Shown here one piece after another: positions 11,110 to 20,536 of a stretch of 64,000 bases of DNA. Both the position numbers and the translations under genes were made by a program. Within the stretch, counting starts at the first letter, position 1, and each line of letters opens with the position of its first letter. Source of the DNA: Hyaloraphidium curvatum (lineage: Eukaryota > Monoblepharomycota > Hyaloraphidiomycetes > Hyaloraphidiales > Hyaloraphidiaceae); the NCBI GenBank assembly GCA_025558095.1, contig JAIVFI010000033.1, positions 372,001 through 436,000 on the forward strand, written 5' to 3'. The notes below the pieces were generated by a model that was not told the origin of the DNA, searched no databases, and saw nothing but the letters and a program-made list of their open reading frames with translations.

Positions 11110-11903
11110 TTGGCGATCGCAGTAACCCTCTTGCAGTTGATGACCATGAGTCGGCCCTCAAGGTCCTCATGCGCATCAAAACAGCTGACCATGCATTGTA
11201 CCTGCTCTACAAGGAGCTCAAGATCGAGGCACTGAAGAGTTGCTGGAACTGGGCTGCCTTCCTGAGGGAACTGCTTGTGTACTATGGTGGAGAGGAGGGG
11301 AGGGAGACGTGGGAGAAGGACACTTTTTCATGGGCCAAGGAGACTGTGGAGAATCTTGTGAAGGGCAAGTTCAGGGAGATCATTGCCCAGAAGCTCAAGG
11401 ACAACGACAAGCTGCACTTCTGGAGGGCGTGTGACCTTGTAACAGACCTTTGGTCACATTGCATCGTCACTGATCCGGGTGGAGAAGCACTGGAGGGACG
11501 TCCAGAAGCTGCTAGCTCTGCTCTACCCACGACCTGGAGGTGGAGACAGGCAGGCACCAAGGACTTGAGGTGCAGCAGAGGATGTGCAAACATGACCCTG
11601 AGCACATTGGAGAGGAACAACAATATCTGTTCGACTGTTCAGCAAATGCAGAGCGGCGCCAGAAGCTGCAGACCAGACTGGAAGCACTGGGCCGCGAGTG
11701 GAACATGCAGACCTGACTCTGAGCTCTCAGGATCAAGGAGTTCGAGCCCATGATCAAAGTGAGGCGGCAAAAGGAGAAGGCCCTCAACTCCATTGCCAGC
11801 TTCATCTCAAAGTCCATGAAGGACAGAAAACAGGGAAAATGAAAAAGATGCACGACGACAAACTTCAAATTAGCAGCAAACTGATGGTGTAACAGCGGCC
11901 AAG

Positions 11904-12181
11904 CCAGGGGCAGGTCCGGGTCACCAATATTGTTCTATATATTTGTCTTTCATCCAACACTCTCTTGTCTCGTGGATATTCACTTCTGCCGGCTCGTCTG
12001 GTATTCTGTTGCCATTTCTCCCAGGGATTTTCACTGTGTGGGGCGCTTCATGCTTCACTTCCATGTGCAAGCAGTTGCATCCTCATTCAGCAAGGACTTT
12101 CACCTCCGCCGAGCAATTTTTTGCACCTAAGGCAAACACGCGTTTTCCCAGGGGCAGATCGGGGTCACCAATACTATTCTA
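11904..12181. repeat. Duplicated LINE 3'-end sequence (34-bp direct repeats)
   Basis: The 34-bp stretch at 11904-11937 (CCAGGGGCAGGTCC.. to ..TTGTTCTA) recurs with about five mismatches at 12148-12181. The 210 bp between them show no coding signal. The repeated part includes the last shared bases of the LINE 3' end, so the second copy may be the relic of another LINE terminus. Confidence 0.55.
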
Positions 12182-12547
12182 ACTCGCTCCCACACACAAA
12201 CTGCCGTGCCGACCAGCCGGTCTGAAGCCTCGGAAATTCCGTCCATAGGCGCGCCTGTCTGTTACGGGGATGGGGGAGCTGGAAACACAAAGTTGGTGGC
12301 CGGTCTGGAGGTACAAGAATTGGGCTCATCCGGGGGCAGGCACATCCTTGACGTAGAGCTCAAGGGAAGCAAGCTTCCCCCGCTGGTCCCTTTTGACAAC
12401 TCCATGGGCGCAATGTGTCGGATCAATGGAGGGAGAAGTAGATCGATTATATGCATGGAGCAGCACAATTTACACCGATGCAGACTAATACACATGGGTA
12501 TATGGATTTTTGAGACGTGCACCCGGCACGCGTGGCCTTGATTATGG
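12182..12547. other. Non-coding stretch downstream of the acidic-protein gene
   Basis: I see no supportable gene here. It lies between the LINE tail and the 3' end of the minus-strand acidic protein gene. Confidence 0.4.
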
Positions 12548-13690
12548 TCAAGGGCGCTGCTGCTTGGAGTTCTTGGACGGGGTCTTCAAGCTCGACTTCT
12601 TGTTGGGGATGGGCGTCTTGTGGTTGGGGTTCGCATGGGAGGGAAGGAAGCCGGTGGGGCCTTGCTCTGCAAATCATGCACCAGGTGTGAGCAGAAGCAG
12701 CATGTCGGACGGCAGGCAGCAGATGCATACGGGGGAGGTCATGGCAAGGGCCGTGATGGAGTTGGCAAGCTTGGTACGAGGTGTGTCCTGTGCTGAGCGG
12801 GAGCCGGAGGTGATCTTGACCTTCTTGGGGAGGAGAGCAGCCTCCGGATGGTCTCCGTCGTCGTCGGAGGCGAGGTGCTTGCGCGGGCTGCCGGAGTATT
12901 TCGGTACTGCATGCAAAGGCTCGCTCTTGATCTTGACGATGACGTTGGCATCCGGTTCCGAGTCGGACTCCATCTTGGGTGCGAGTGCCTGACGAGCTTC
13001 CGCGCCTTATTGCTCTAACGTCGCTCGTCAGTCGGCTGGAGGTGCCTCCGTGGCAAGCAAACGGGGACACATACTTTGGACTTGAACGACACCACTTCGT
13101 TGGACGAGTCGCTGCTAGCTTCACCGAGGCTCACGTCGTCGCCAACGATGAAGTCCTTGAGCGAGTCGGCATCCGAGTCGCTGGAGAGCTCTACGGACGC
13201 ACGGGCCGTCTTGAGAACCTTGTAGGCCTTGGCCTTGTTGGGCAGCGAAGGACGGTGGAGGTTTCCGCGGTTCGCCGTCTTGTTTGTCGAGTTTATCGTT
13301 TCCGGGACATGGGAGAGCGACTTGGCCTGCTTGGGAATCCTGGAGAGCGGTTTGGCGGGTTGCACGCGCTGTGTAGCCCGGCAGGGGCTCGTCGTCACTT
13401 TCGTCCGTGTAGTCTGTCGTGCCCAGGGCCGGCATGGCTTCCTCGATGGCCTCGTCGTTGCGATATCCATCACGAGCATCGTGGGTCTCGGATGCTGGCG
13501 ATTCCGACCCGGACGTTGATTCCGCGTCGTCCCCGAGTAAGGTGTCCGGATGCGGGAGTACTGACTCGCAGCCCGAGTCGTCGTCGGCTTCGGAGCTTGC
13601 GACAGACTTCACGGCGGCGTCCTCGTCGGCTTCCGATCCAGACGATCCGTCGCGCAGGTCCCTTCCACGCAACGCGATCCTGTCGAGCTG
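12548..13690 (-). CDS. Acidic/serine-rich, probably nuclear protein (unrecognised)
   Basis: The C-terminal exons are well supported. A GTATGT donor near 13075 joins FKSK to MESDSEPDANVIVKIKSEP, a GTATGC donor near 12742 leads to a basic tail (IPNKKSSLKTPSKNSKQQRP), and a TGA follows at 12548-12550. Upstream are acidic runs (SGSEADEDAAVKS, DDDSGCESV, TDYTDESDDEPLPG) and a basic segment (KPLSRIPKQAKSL). The frame must change between the acidic and basic segments near 13370, and I could not place a good intron there, so an indel or an unusual splice is possible. The start is not identified. The composition suggests a disordered nuclear or chromatin protein; no domain is recognised. Confidence 0.5.
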
Positions 13691-13715
13691 GCATGCAGGG
13701 TGGTACCATGAGCGA

Positions 13716-14060
13716 ATGCAACCAGTGGTCGACAACGCCCTACTCACGTACTGCGCCTTGCCGACCTCTGGAATCTCGTCAAGGAGCTCGAGCACGCCAA
13801 GATGATCATGGGGGAGCAGGCTGCCGAGACCCAGATTGCGATGGACTCGCTTGCCAACGAAACCACCCTGCTCCGCGCCGAAGTCGAGAGGAGGGGCGAC
13901 TATGATGCCATCAAGGAGGAGAACGGGAAGATGGCGGGCGAAATGACGGACATGTGGCAAAAGATCGGAAAGCTGACGGCGGTGGCTGACCAGTTTGCCA
14001 TGGTGAAGCGTGCCATCGCCTCGGTCTCGGAGGTCATGGAAATGCTAGAGTTATGGACAC
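13716..14060 (+). CDS. Coiled-coil protein, probably frame-disrupted
   Basis: The plus strand encodes a heptad-rich helix from about 13765 to 14045 (ADLWNLVKELEHAKMIMG, ANETTLLRAEVERRGDYDA, GEMTDMWQKIGKLTAV). An ATG at 13716 gives MQPVVDNALLTYCAL in the frame just before it; the two segments would join if one base near 13764 were absent. The antisense frames of this stretch look random. The 3' end is not clear and would overlap the end of the convergent minus-strand gene (stop at 14034). No family is recognised. Confidence 0.4.
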
Positions 14061-15128
14061 GAGGGCAAGTATGTTTGTGTAGGACAGTGTCCCGTCGGGC
14101 TTCTTGGAGACCTTTCTGGTCGGAACCGCGGTGGCCTGCCAAGGAAAGGGTTGATAAGCACGAAGTTTGTCTACCCAGGTACGGCCAAGGCGTACGCATG
14201 CGGATCAAATCGCCGGGCTGCAGCACTATGCCGTATTCTTCGACCGGCACGTCGATCGGCTCGCCGTCTTCCGCGCTTGGCAACACCGTCGTAGCTGCCG
14301 TCGACTGCGTTGCTCTGTGTGGGGAGGGCAAAGCAGACGAGTCAACGGCGGTCCGAAAGCGAGGTGGTAGCATCACTTGCCGGCTGCGTGACGTCGGACA
14401 CCACCATGATGTTTTTGCTCGAGTCGACGGAAAAGTCGGTGTTGGACGCATCGTCGACGAAGATGCCCGTGGCGCGGCGGTTGTAGCTCGATTCCTTGTT
14501 GGGGTGCAGGGGATGCTGTGTCGGCGCCTTGCTGAACCACAGCTTGAGGAACAGGCCTCGGTCCGCATCCGTCAATTCCATGCCGAACATGCGTTCCCCG
14601 TAGTAGAGCGTCTCCATGTTCTCGACGTAGCTCAAGTGCTTTACAGTCACGGGGGTGTTGGCGAACGCGACTTCTTTGTTCCCCAGAGCCCCCATGCAAA
14701 GGGGCTCGTTCCACGAGACGATACCGTCCAGTTCCATCATGTAGGCCGTCCCTGCCCTCCTCTGGAGCTGATACATGGCCATGAATTTGTTCTGCACGGG
14801 CACGCCGCCTTTGCCGAGCACGGGGCCCCACTTGAAGCCGGGTTCTGCAAGGGTTGGGCGTTGTGGTCAAGGGTACGCAGCGGCGTCACCGCACGAACAA
14901 CGTACCGGACGCCCGCTCCACGTTCGTAGAGGAACGCTTGTTCTTAGAAGTGCCGGATACGGGGTGTGTTGCGGCGGTCGTAGACCTCCCGACCGGGGTT
15001 GATGTCCTGGGTCGGGCGAGTGGCCAGGGTCAGCTGGGAGGTTCGGTTGCCGGCGAACTGCGGGGCGGCGCGGGGGGGCTCGGTAGGTTCCTTAACAGGT
15101 TCTGACAATCAACTTATGCGGCGGTGGC
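14034..15128 (-). CDS. Unrecognised multi-exon protein
   Basis: A plausible model starts at ATG 15128 (MPPPHKLI) and joins through a 49-nt intron to FAGNRTSQLTLATRPTQDIN, then via two more short introns to a well-formed domain at 14350-14850 (GKGGVPVQNKFMAMYQLQ, YMMELDGIVSWNEPLCMG, YYGERMFGMELTDADRG). Downstream segments read DVPVEEYGIVLQPGDLIRM, then KPDGTLSYTNILALVSI, and end in TLAFP and TGA at 14034-14036. Coding composition is convincing on the minus strand, but the fold is not recognised. One intron in the model (about 34 nt near 14330) is shorter than usual and may be wrong. Confidence 0.5.
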
Positions 15129-15311
15129 ATGACCCTGGCGTGAGCTGCGGAGGTGCAGGCCGGAGGACGAATTGTAGCTTTGGTCGGTGTGATCAATAAG
15201 GCAGCGGTGGGACCTCTTCCGGCCGATCAAATCAACAGATCCGTTGCGTTGGGGCGCGCGCCAATCCGTGTCATCGGGCTATGGACACCATGGGCCAAGC
15301 CAGTAAAGCAG
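15129..15311. other. Gap between unrecognised genes
   Basis: No supportable feature. It may contain a 5' exon of the following repeat protein. Confidence 0.3.
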
Positions 15312-15845
15312 CAAGGATGCGAAAGCTGTCCTCTGGGCCGTGCTCCCAAAGGGCGAGCTTGCCGGCGGGGACCTGGATGTGTGGTTGCCCAATAGCTCCG
15401 CCGAAGCTTCTCTAATGCGCTTCACATAGGGCCTGGAGACCGCGGTCAAGGACCTGAAGCTCCCCGATGCGCCGGCGCTGGATGCCGTTGTCGAGGAGGT
15501 CGTTGGCGAGGTCGACGTGCCTCTCACGGCCTCCGAGATCAGCACCGCGGCTCCCCAGGTGCCCAAGATCGATGCGGCGCTTCCTGACGCGCCCAAGCTT
15601 GAAGCCGCACTGCCGGACGTGCCAAAGCTCGATGCCGCGCTTCCTGATGCGCCCAAGCTCGACGCTGCGCTTCCGACGTGCCGGCGGTCGAGGGCGTGCT
15701 CCCGAAGGGCGAGCTCACGCTCCCGGAAATCCCCGGCGTGGACCTCAAGGGAGTCGAGACCGCCCTCGGCGATCTCAAAGCCGCGATCCCCGAGGCCGAG
15801 CTGGGCAAGCTGGAAGAATCCGCTGTATACGGCCTGCAACGGAAC
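15312..15845 (+). pseudogene. Tandem-repeat protein (VPKLDAALPDAP units) with a 1-base frameshift
   Basis: The frame from about 15312 reads DAKAVLWAVLPKGELAGG, joins through a 55-nt intron (GTGTGG...ACATAG) to GLETAVKDLKLPDAPALDAV, and then to four to five near-identical units of about 11 residues (PKLDAALPDAP, PKLEAALPDVP) at 15560-15675. The next unit lacks one G (CTTCCGACGTGCC instead of CTTCCGGACGTGCC) at about 15676. Sequence related to the first module (VPAVEGVLPKGELTLPE, GVETALGDLKAAIPEAEL) therefore continues in another frame. The two flanking VLPKGEL...G(L/V)ETA..DL modules look duplicated. Both ends are uncertain. It is either a recent pseudogene or an assembly error. Confidence 0.5.
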
Positions 15846-16107
15846 AGACCAATCAAATTCGTAGACACAGCCAAAAACCAAGTGAACCCACCCGCACGGC
15901 ATGACGCGCTTCAGGACTGCAGTCCGGGTCGCGAATCATCCGAGCCTCCACTTGCCAATAATTCTCTTCCCCCGCCCAACATACGGCATTCGCCGCCGCA
16001 TTACCGACACTGCGCCAGTTCACGCGCGGTGGCGGGGGCGGGGGATCCTTGGGAGGCTGCGATATGTAGGGAGTGTCCATGTAGGCCTGTCTTCTATAGA
16101 GACGGCG

Positions 16108-16320
16108 TCAGCTCCCGAACTTCTTGGTCAGCAAGCCCGTACCCACGATCACGATGAACAACCACACGCGAATCGTCGCTCGTGCGGGTCCGAACCCCTC
16201 GAAACCGGGCGCGCGATCCCCTGCTGAACCCGGCCGGTCCCCTGGATCGAACGGGTGCGACACCCGAGATTATTGGCACGCTGCCTCAGGAATAGGGCGC
16301 GGACTTACGACGGTAATCGT
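16108..16320 (-). CDS. C-terminal exons of a small single-pass membrane protein (partial model)
   Basis: A GTAAGT donor and a 67-nt intron connect DLGRDIYNDYRR to DRPGSAGDRAPGFEGFGP, followed by one hydrophobic helix (VWLFIVIVGTGLL) and the end TKKFGS at TGA 16108-16110. The topology suggests a small tail-anchored or bitopic protein. The upstream exon could not be connected because an in-frame stop with no AG acceptor precedes it. No family is recognised. Confidence 0.35.
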
Positions 16321-16329
16321 TGTAAATGT

Positions 16330-17649
16330 CGCGGCCAAGGTCGGATGCGTGCCGCAACGACAGCGCGTCGAGTTACAGTGGCGGCGCCGGCACCCTGCGG
16401 CCCAACGCGGTCACCGCCGCCCTCTTCGCGAATCGAGTGCCGCAATTACTACGACGCCTTCAATTCAGGATTCCGGCCGTTCGGCGACTGACAAGCGAGA
16501 CGGGACGACGAAGGTGAGGAAATTGACAAGGGTTTATTAGTGTCGACGCCGGTCTCCGCGGGGGCCCCTCTGGACACTTTACTACCAATCATCTCCCAGA
16601 TCCCGCGCCACGGGAAGGTTTTCCCGATTAACATGAGCCTGATCGCGCGATTAGAAGGTCCTCCTCGGCTCCTCGGTGGTGCGCGGGGGGAATTGCGATG
16701 TCTTCGGGACTCGAGTACCTGCCCGTCTCCGGCGCGTCTTCCCGCCCGTCCACCCCCCCGCAGTACGGTTCTCGCCTTTGAAAGACGTCGTTCTACGACA
16801 AATGAAGCTGTTCATTCCTTGACGAGGTGCCTAGGGAGGCAGCAAGAGCCGCCGCAGACGTCCCGCACTCGACGCTCCCCAACCGTCCACTACACAACAC
16901 CATGCCATTGCAGAGCCCAAATCGACCCGCATGCACCACGATGCCACATCAGAAAAGCGTTTCGGATGGGCTCCGGCCGCCCTGACACGGGATTCGCGGA
17001 ACCGCAACGCTCGCTGCCCGATGCCCCATAGTCCTGCACCACCGTACGGGCCCGCGCCGCCAAAACCACCCCCGGATGGCGTCGGCGGGTAATAATAATC
17101 GACATTCAACGGGGCGGCAGGCGCCGTTCGGCGAAGCTCGACGAGAAACGGCGGTTTTGGACAAAGTGTCCTCATTCTGAGAGATTTTGGCCCCGGTATA
17201 AATTCCACTAACCTTTTGCCCATAACTTCGTTACACTCGTTATGTTGTCAAAAGGGACCAGGCTAGAAGACACATGTGGGTCTCGTCCCGCGTGCGTTGG
17301 ACACGTTCTATGCTGCATTCAATGCCGCGCGTGTCTGGGAGTCTGCTCTCCATAAGGCATCATGGGCGAGAGTTCTGGGATGAGGGGTTGAGGGGTCGAC
17401 GCAGGATGGAGCGTGGCACGGACGTCAAAACCGCCTGAACGGACTAGAAATGAAGTTTGTCACGTCCTCACGGCTACAGGAGGGCCCAAAATGAGGCATT
17501 TGGCGCGTGGGATTCCCTCCCCATGGGGCCGGTCCGACACAATCCGCAAATACCCCGTCCACGAGCCAAAGACGTGGTCTTCCAGCTGAAACGCTGCCTG
17601 ACATTGCCAAAAGCAGTGGCATAATGCCCACTTTGACACACGGCCCAAG
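16330..17649. other. Poorly coding region upstream of LINE copy 2
   Basis: Several short open stretches occur on both strands (for example a minus-strand glycine/tyrosine-rich segment around 17050-17110, NVDYYYPPTPSGGGFGG, and a 61-codon minus frame at 16449-16634), but none could be linked into a gene with acceptable splice sites. This may hold diverged exons or old transposon DNA. Confidence 0.4.
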
Positions 17650-17653
17650 ATAG

Positions 17654-19333
17654 TTGGTGGGTGGGTTTGTTGCTTTTGACACGGTGGAGCGCCCGAGGTT
17701 GTGGAGGAAGCTGGAGGAGATGGGTGTACCCAAACAGGTTGTTGACATGTTCGAGATGGCGTTTGGGCGGGTGTGGGGAAGGCTCCGGGATGAGGACGGC
17801 ACCAAGTCGGACTTCATCAAGTTCCTAACTGGAGTGAAGCAGGGTGACCCCCTCTCATCGCTGTTCTTCATCTTGTTCATCAACGACATCACTGCTGTTA
17901 TGGAGGCCAATGGTGCAAAAGGGATGGATCTGGGCATGGTGCTTGAGGAGGAGGAGGATCAGGAGAGGATGGTCAGCTTGCTGGCTTTGTTCTTTGCAGA
18001 CGACACCACTTTGATCTCGAAGACGGTGAAGGATGCCAAGATGCAGCTGGATCTTTTGTCTGCATATGCCAGTGCCAATGGGCTGGGGATCAACGTCAGC
18101 AAAACAGAGTGGATGGCCAGGAGGATACCCCACCGTGTGAAGCTCCTGTACAGGGGCCAGGAGCTAAAGAGGGTCGACAGCTTCAAGCTTCTGCTTAGCA
18201 TTCTGGGGTACCAGCTCACGTCAACTGGGCGGAGCAAGGACCATGTGCATGGCAGGGAGGCCAAGATGAACGCTGCTTATGGGCTCTGGCTCCGCAACAT
18301 CAGGGAGCAGCCTGGGATGAGTCCTGACCTCCAGCTCAAGCTCTACAACACGAAGGTCAAGGCAGTGGGCCAATATGGGAACCCGTTCATTGTGGTGTTG
18401 GTTCCCTATGGTGACATGCTCTTAGACGTCAGACCACTTGGGCCAGAGACGTGGTACCTTCTCTTTAGTTCAGTGGTCTAACATGTGGAGATGCCGAAGG
18501 AGGAGTACCTGTACCTTGCTGGGGAAAGCACCAGGGACAAAGTGACATGCATGTCCCTGCGTGTTCTCACTCATCAGCCCAAATCTGCCTCCCTGGCTTG
18601 TCTGTATGCGATCACTGGCCAGTACCCTCTTGCAGTTCATGACCATGAGTCGGCTCTCAAGTTCCTCATGCGCATCAAAACAGCTGACCCTGCATTGTAC
18701 CTGCTCTACAAGGAGCTCAAGATCAAGGCACTGAAGGGGTGCTGGAACTGGGCTGCCTTCCTGAGGGAACTGCTTGTGTACTATGGTGGAGAGGAGGGGA
18801 GGGAGACGTGGGAGAAGGACACTTTTTCATGGGCCAAGGAGACTGTGGAGAATCTTGTGAAGGGCAAGTTCAGGGAGATCATTGCCCAGAAGCTCAAGGA
18901 CAACGACAAGCTGCACTTCTGGAGGGCGTGTGACCTTGTAACAGACCTTTGGTCACATTGCATCGTCACTGATCCGGGTGGAGAAGCACTGGAGGGACGT
19001 CCAGAAGCTGCTCTGCTCTACCCACGACCTGGAGGTGGAGACAGGCGGGCACCAATGCAAGGATTTGAGGTGCAGCAGAGGATGTGCAAACACGATGTTG
19101 AGTATATTGGAGATGAACAGCATTTTCTGTTCCACTGTTCAGCAAATGCAGAGCGGTGCCAGAAGCTGCAGACCAGACTGGAAGCACTGGGCCGCGAGTG
19201 GAACATGGAGACCTGGCTCTGGGCTCTCAGCATCAAGGAGTTCGAGCCCACGATCAAAGTGAGACGGCAAAAGGAGAAGGCCATTGCCAGCTTCATCTCA
19301 AAGTCCATGAAGGACAGAAAACGGGGAAAATGA
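17654..19333 (+). pseudogene. LINE ORF2: reverse transcriptase plus C-terminal knuckle, interrupted by the small element
   Basis: The frame 17654-18395 encodes palm and fingers with the catalytic aspartates in FADDT. After the 88-bp insertion (18396-18483) it resumes as VEMPKEEYLYLAGESTRDK and continues to TGA at 19333 through KDTFSWAKETVENLVKG and MCKHDVEYIGDEQHFLFHC. Without the insertion the two parts are in the same frame, as copy 1 shows at 9252. The endonuclease domain and the RT N-terminus are missing, so the copy is dead. Confidence 0.8.
18396..18483. repeat. Small TG...CA element, copy C (88 bp, perfect 5-bp target duplication)
   Basis: The element lies in the opposite orientation to copies A and B: TGTTGGTTCCCTATGG to CAGTGGTCTAACA. 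It is flanked by TGTGG on both sides (18391-18395 and 18484-18488). The uninterrupted LINE copy at 9252 reads ATTGTGGAGATG with a single TGTGG, which fixes both ends and the 5-bp duplication. Confidence 0.92.
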
Positions 19334-19412
19334 AGATGCACGACGACAAACTTCAGATTAGCAGCAAACTGATGGTGTAACAGCGGCCAAGCCACGGGCA
19401 GCTATTCTATTC

Positions 19413-19860
19413 TAGCCCCGTCACAACACTTCTTTGCCATCTGTTCCGAATCTGGCAGCTTCTCGGAGTGCAGAAAGAGCGTGCTCCTGTTTGGAGAGTT
19501 TGTCTACAACCGTGAGAATGCATGTTCTGGAAGGTGCAAGGGTCCCTGTGTCAGGACTGGCCTCGGGAAATGGCCTAGTCATGCTGTTGTGAGGGGCGGC
19601 TGGTCCAACCTCTAGCTGGACTGGATGTGAGGATGCCGTGGCCCTGGTGTGGGGAATTCCGTCGCGTCCTGATTGGAGCTGGGACCGCTTCCCTATGAGC
19701 TGCTGGCTAAAGCAGCCCTGTCACAACAATGGGTTGGTTAGGAAGAGCATATGAGGGCGGCCCAAACACCATGTAGCCCCACTGCTCCTTACTGTGTACA
19801 CACCGCCTCGATGCTGTGCAGTCCCCACTAGGGCCCAGCTGGCCCCTGGTTTCCTGACAC
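19413..19860. other. Non-coding DNA downstream of LINE copy 2
   Basis: I see no gene. A 15-bp near-repeat (AGCCCYGTCACAACA) occurs at about 19416 and 19711. Confidence 0.4.
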
Positions 19861-20283
19861 ATGTACAGGAAAAACCTCCCTCAGAAGCCAAGGAACGGCT
19901 GGCCACCAACCAGCCTCATTCTCATCATGGCAGAGATCTGCAGTAGGGTCCACTTGCACCATGCTGGTCTCCTGCCCATCACGCACTGGAAGCCGAACTC
20001 GAATCCAGATCCACAATGCCAACACGTTCAGGGAAGAGGCCGAAAGGAGCGGGAGGTAGGGACTTAGTGAAGCCGTCCCCAAGGTTGTCTTCAGACACAA
20101 CCCGTGCCTGAACAGCACGTGGACTTGGAGCTTGCCAAGGCCAATATTGAATCGTCCTTCACGTCGTCGTGCGATTGGGTCCGGAGCTGGTGGGCGCTGG
20201 AGGAGGCATGGAAGGAGCTGGAGGCCAAGCACAAGTTCGCGAGATCGGACGAGGCCATGCTCTCCCTCTGGAGAAGGAAATAG
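19861..20283 (+). CDS. Hypothetical small protein (two-exon model)
   Basis: An ATG at 19861 opens a frame ending HVQGRGRKERE. A 40-nt intron (GTAGGG...TTCAG, about 20058-20096) connects it to a clearly coding exon without its own ATG (VDLELAKANIESSFTSSC, WWALEEAWKELEAKHKFAR), and TAG at 20281-20283 ends it. The second exon is helical and charged and is the best-supported part. The first exon is weakly coding, so the true 5' exon may be elsewhere. No family is recognised. Confidence 0.35.
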
Positions 20284-20536
20284 GTCCTTTTGAATACGTG
20301 TCGAGTGTCTACACCCGCGCAATTGCGCAACCAGTACCCGAAACCTTGCCCAACCAGTCGAAACAGTCCGTGAAACAGTCCGTCCAGAGACAATCCACAA
20401 AGCCACGCCGCAGATCCGCCATGCCCCGCACCCCGTCCGCCGATCCGTCCGCCGATCCGTCCGCCGTGATCACGCGCATTGGCGTGTTTTGCCGAACCGC
20501 CATCAGGCACACCCCGACCCGCCACCGGGCTGCGAG

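Larger units (their letters stand above)
9392..11112 (-). mobile_element. Nested 5'-truncated LINE inserted in copy 1
   Basis: This minus-strand LINE interrupts the plus-strand LINE: the host sequence reads GCGATCACTGGCCAG on the left and resumes as CAGTAACCCTCTTGCAG on the right, and these are contiguous at 18620-18635 in copy 2. Its 3' end carries a hexanucleotide tail, (GTAGAT)n on the plus strand at 9392-9417. Reading 5' to 3' on the minus strand it encodes the end of an apurinic-type endonuclease, a linker, then a C-terminal domain. The reverse transcriptase core is missing. Two copies of an 88-89 bp element lie inside it. A degenerate target duplication (GCGATC..CAGTA) flanks it. Confidence 0.8.
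9150..11940 (+). mobile_element. Decayed LINE fragment, copy 1 (split by a nested LINE)
   Basis: The segments 9150-9391 and 11121-11940 are nearly identical to 18320-18395 plus 18484-19400 of the second LINE copy and together form the 3' part of the same element. The region encodes the end of the RT, a linker, and a C-terminal zinc-knuckle-like motif (MCKHDPEHIGEEQQYLFDC). Frameshifts and stops interrupt it around 11510-11720, and the 5' end is truncated near 9150. The 3' end runs through GTGTAACAGCGGCCAAGCCA to a short CTATTCTA-like tail. A related minus-strand LINE is inserted between 9391 and 11121. Confidence 0.8.
17650..19412 (+). mobile_element. LINE retrotransposon copy 2 (5'-truncated, RT present)
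   Basis: This copy starts inside the RT domain (VGGFVAFDTVERPRLWRKL) directly after a TAG, so it is 5'-truncated. It contains RT motifs GVKQGDPLSSLFFILFINDI and the catalytic FADDTTL, then the linker and the zinc-knuckle C-terminus, ending in the same 3' sequence as copy 1 (GTGTAACAGCGGCCAAGCCA) plus a CTATTCTATTCTAG tail. Copy C of the small TG...CA element interrupts it at 18396-18483. No clear target duplication was seen around the whole LINE. Confidence 0.85.

Noticed and set aside
13680-13740. A WYHPAC motif suggesting a PARP-type zinc finger
   Set aside because: No upstream CxxC partner could be found in any frame, and the stretch overlaps a better plus-strand coding signal.
19411-19730. 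The near-repeat AGCCCYGTCACAACA as a possible transposon end
   Set aside because: It is only 15 bp, with no target duplication or inverted repeat, and could be chance.
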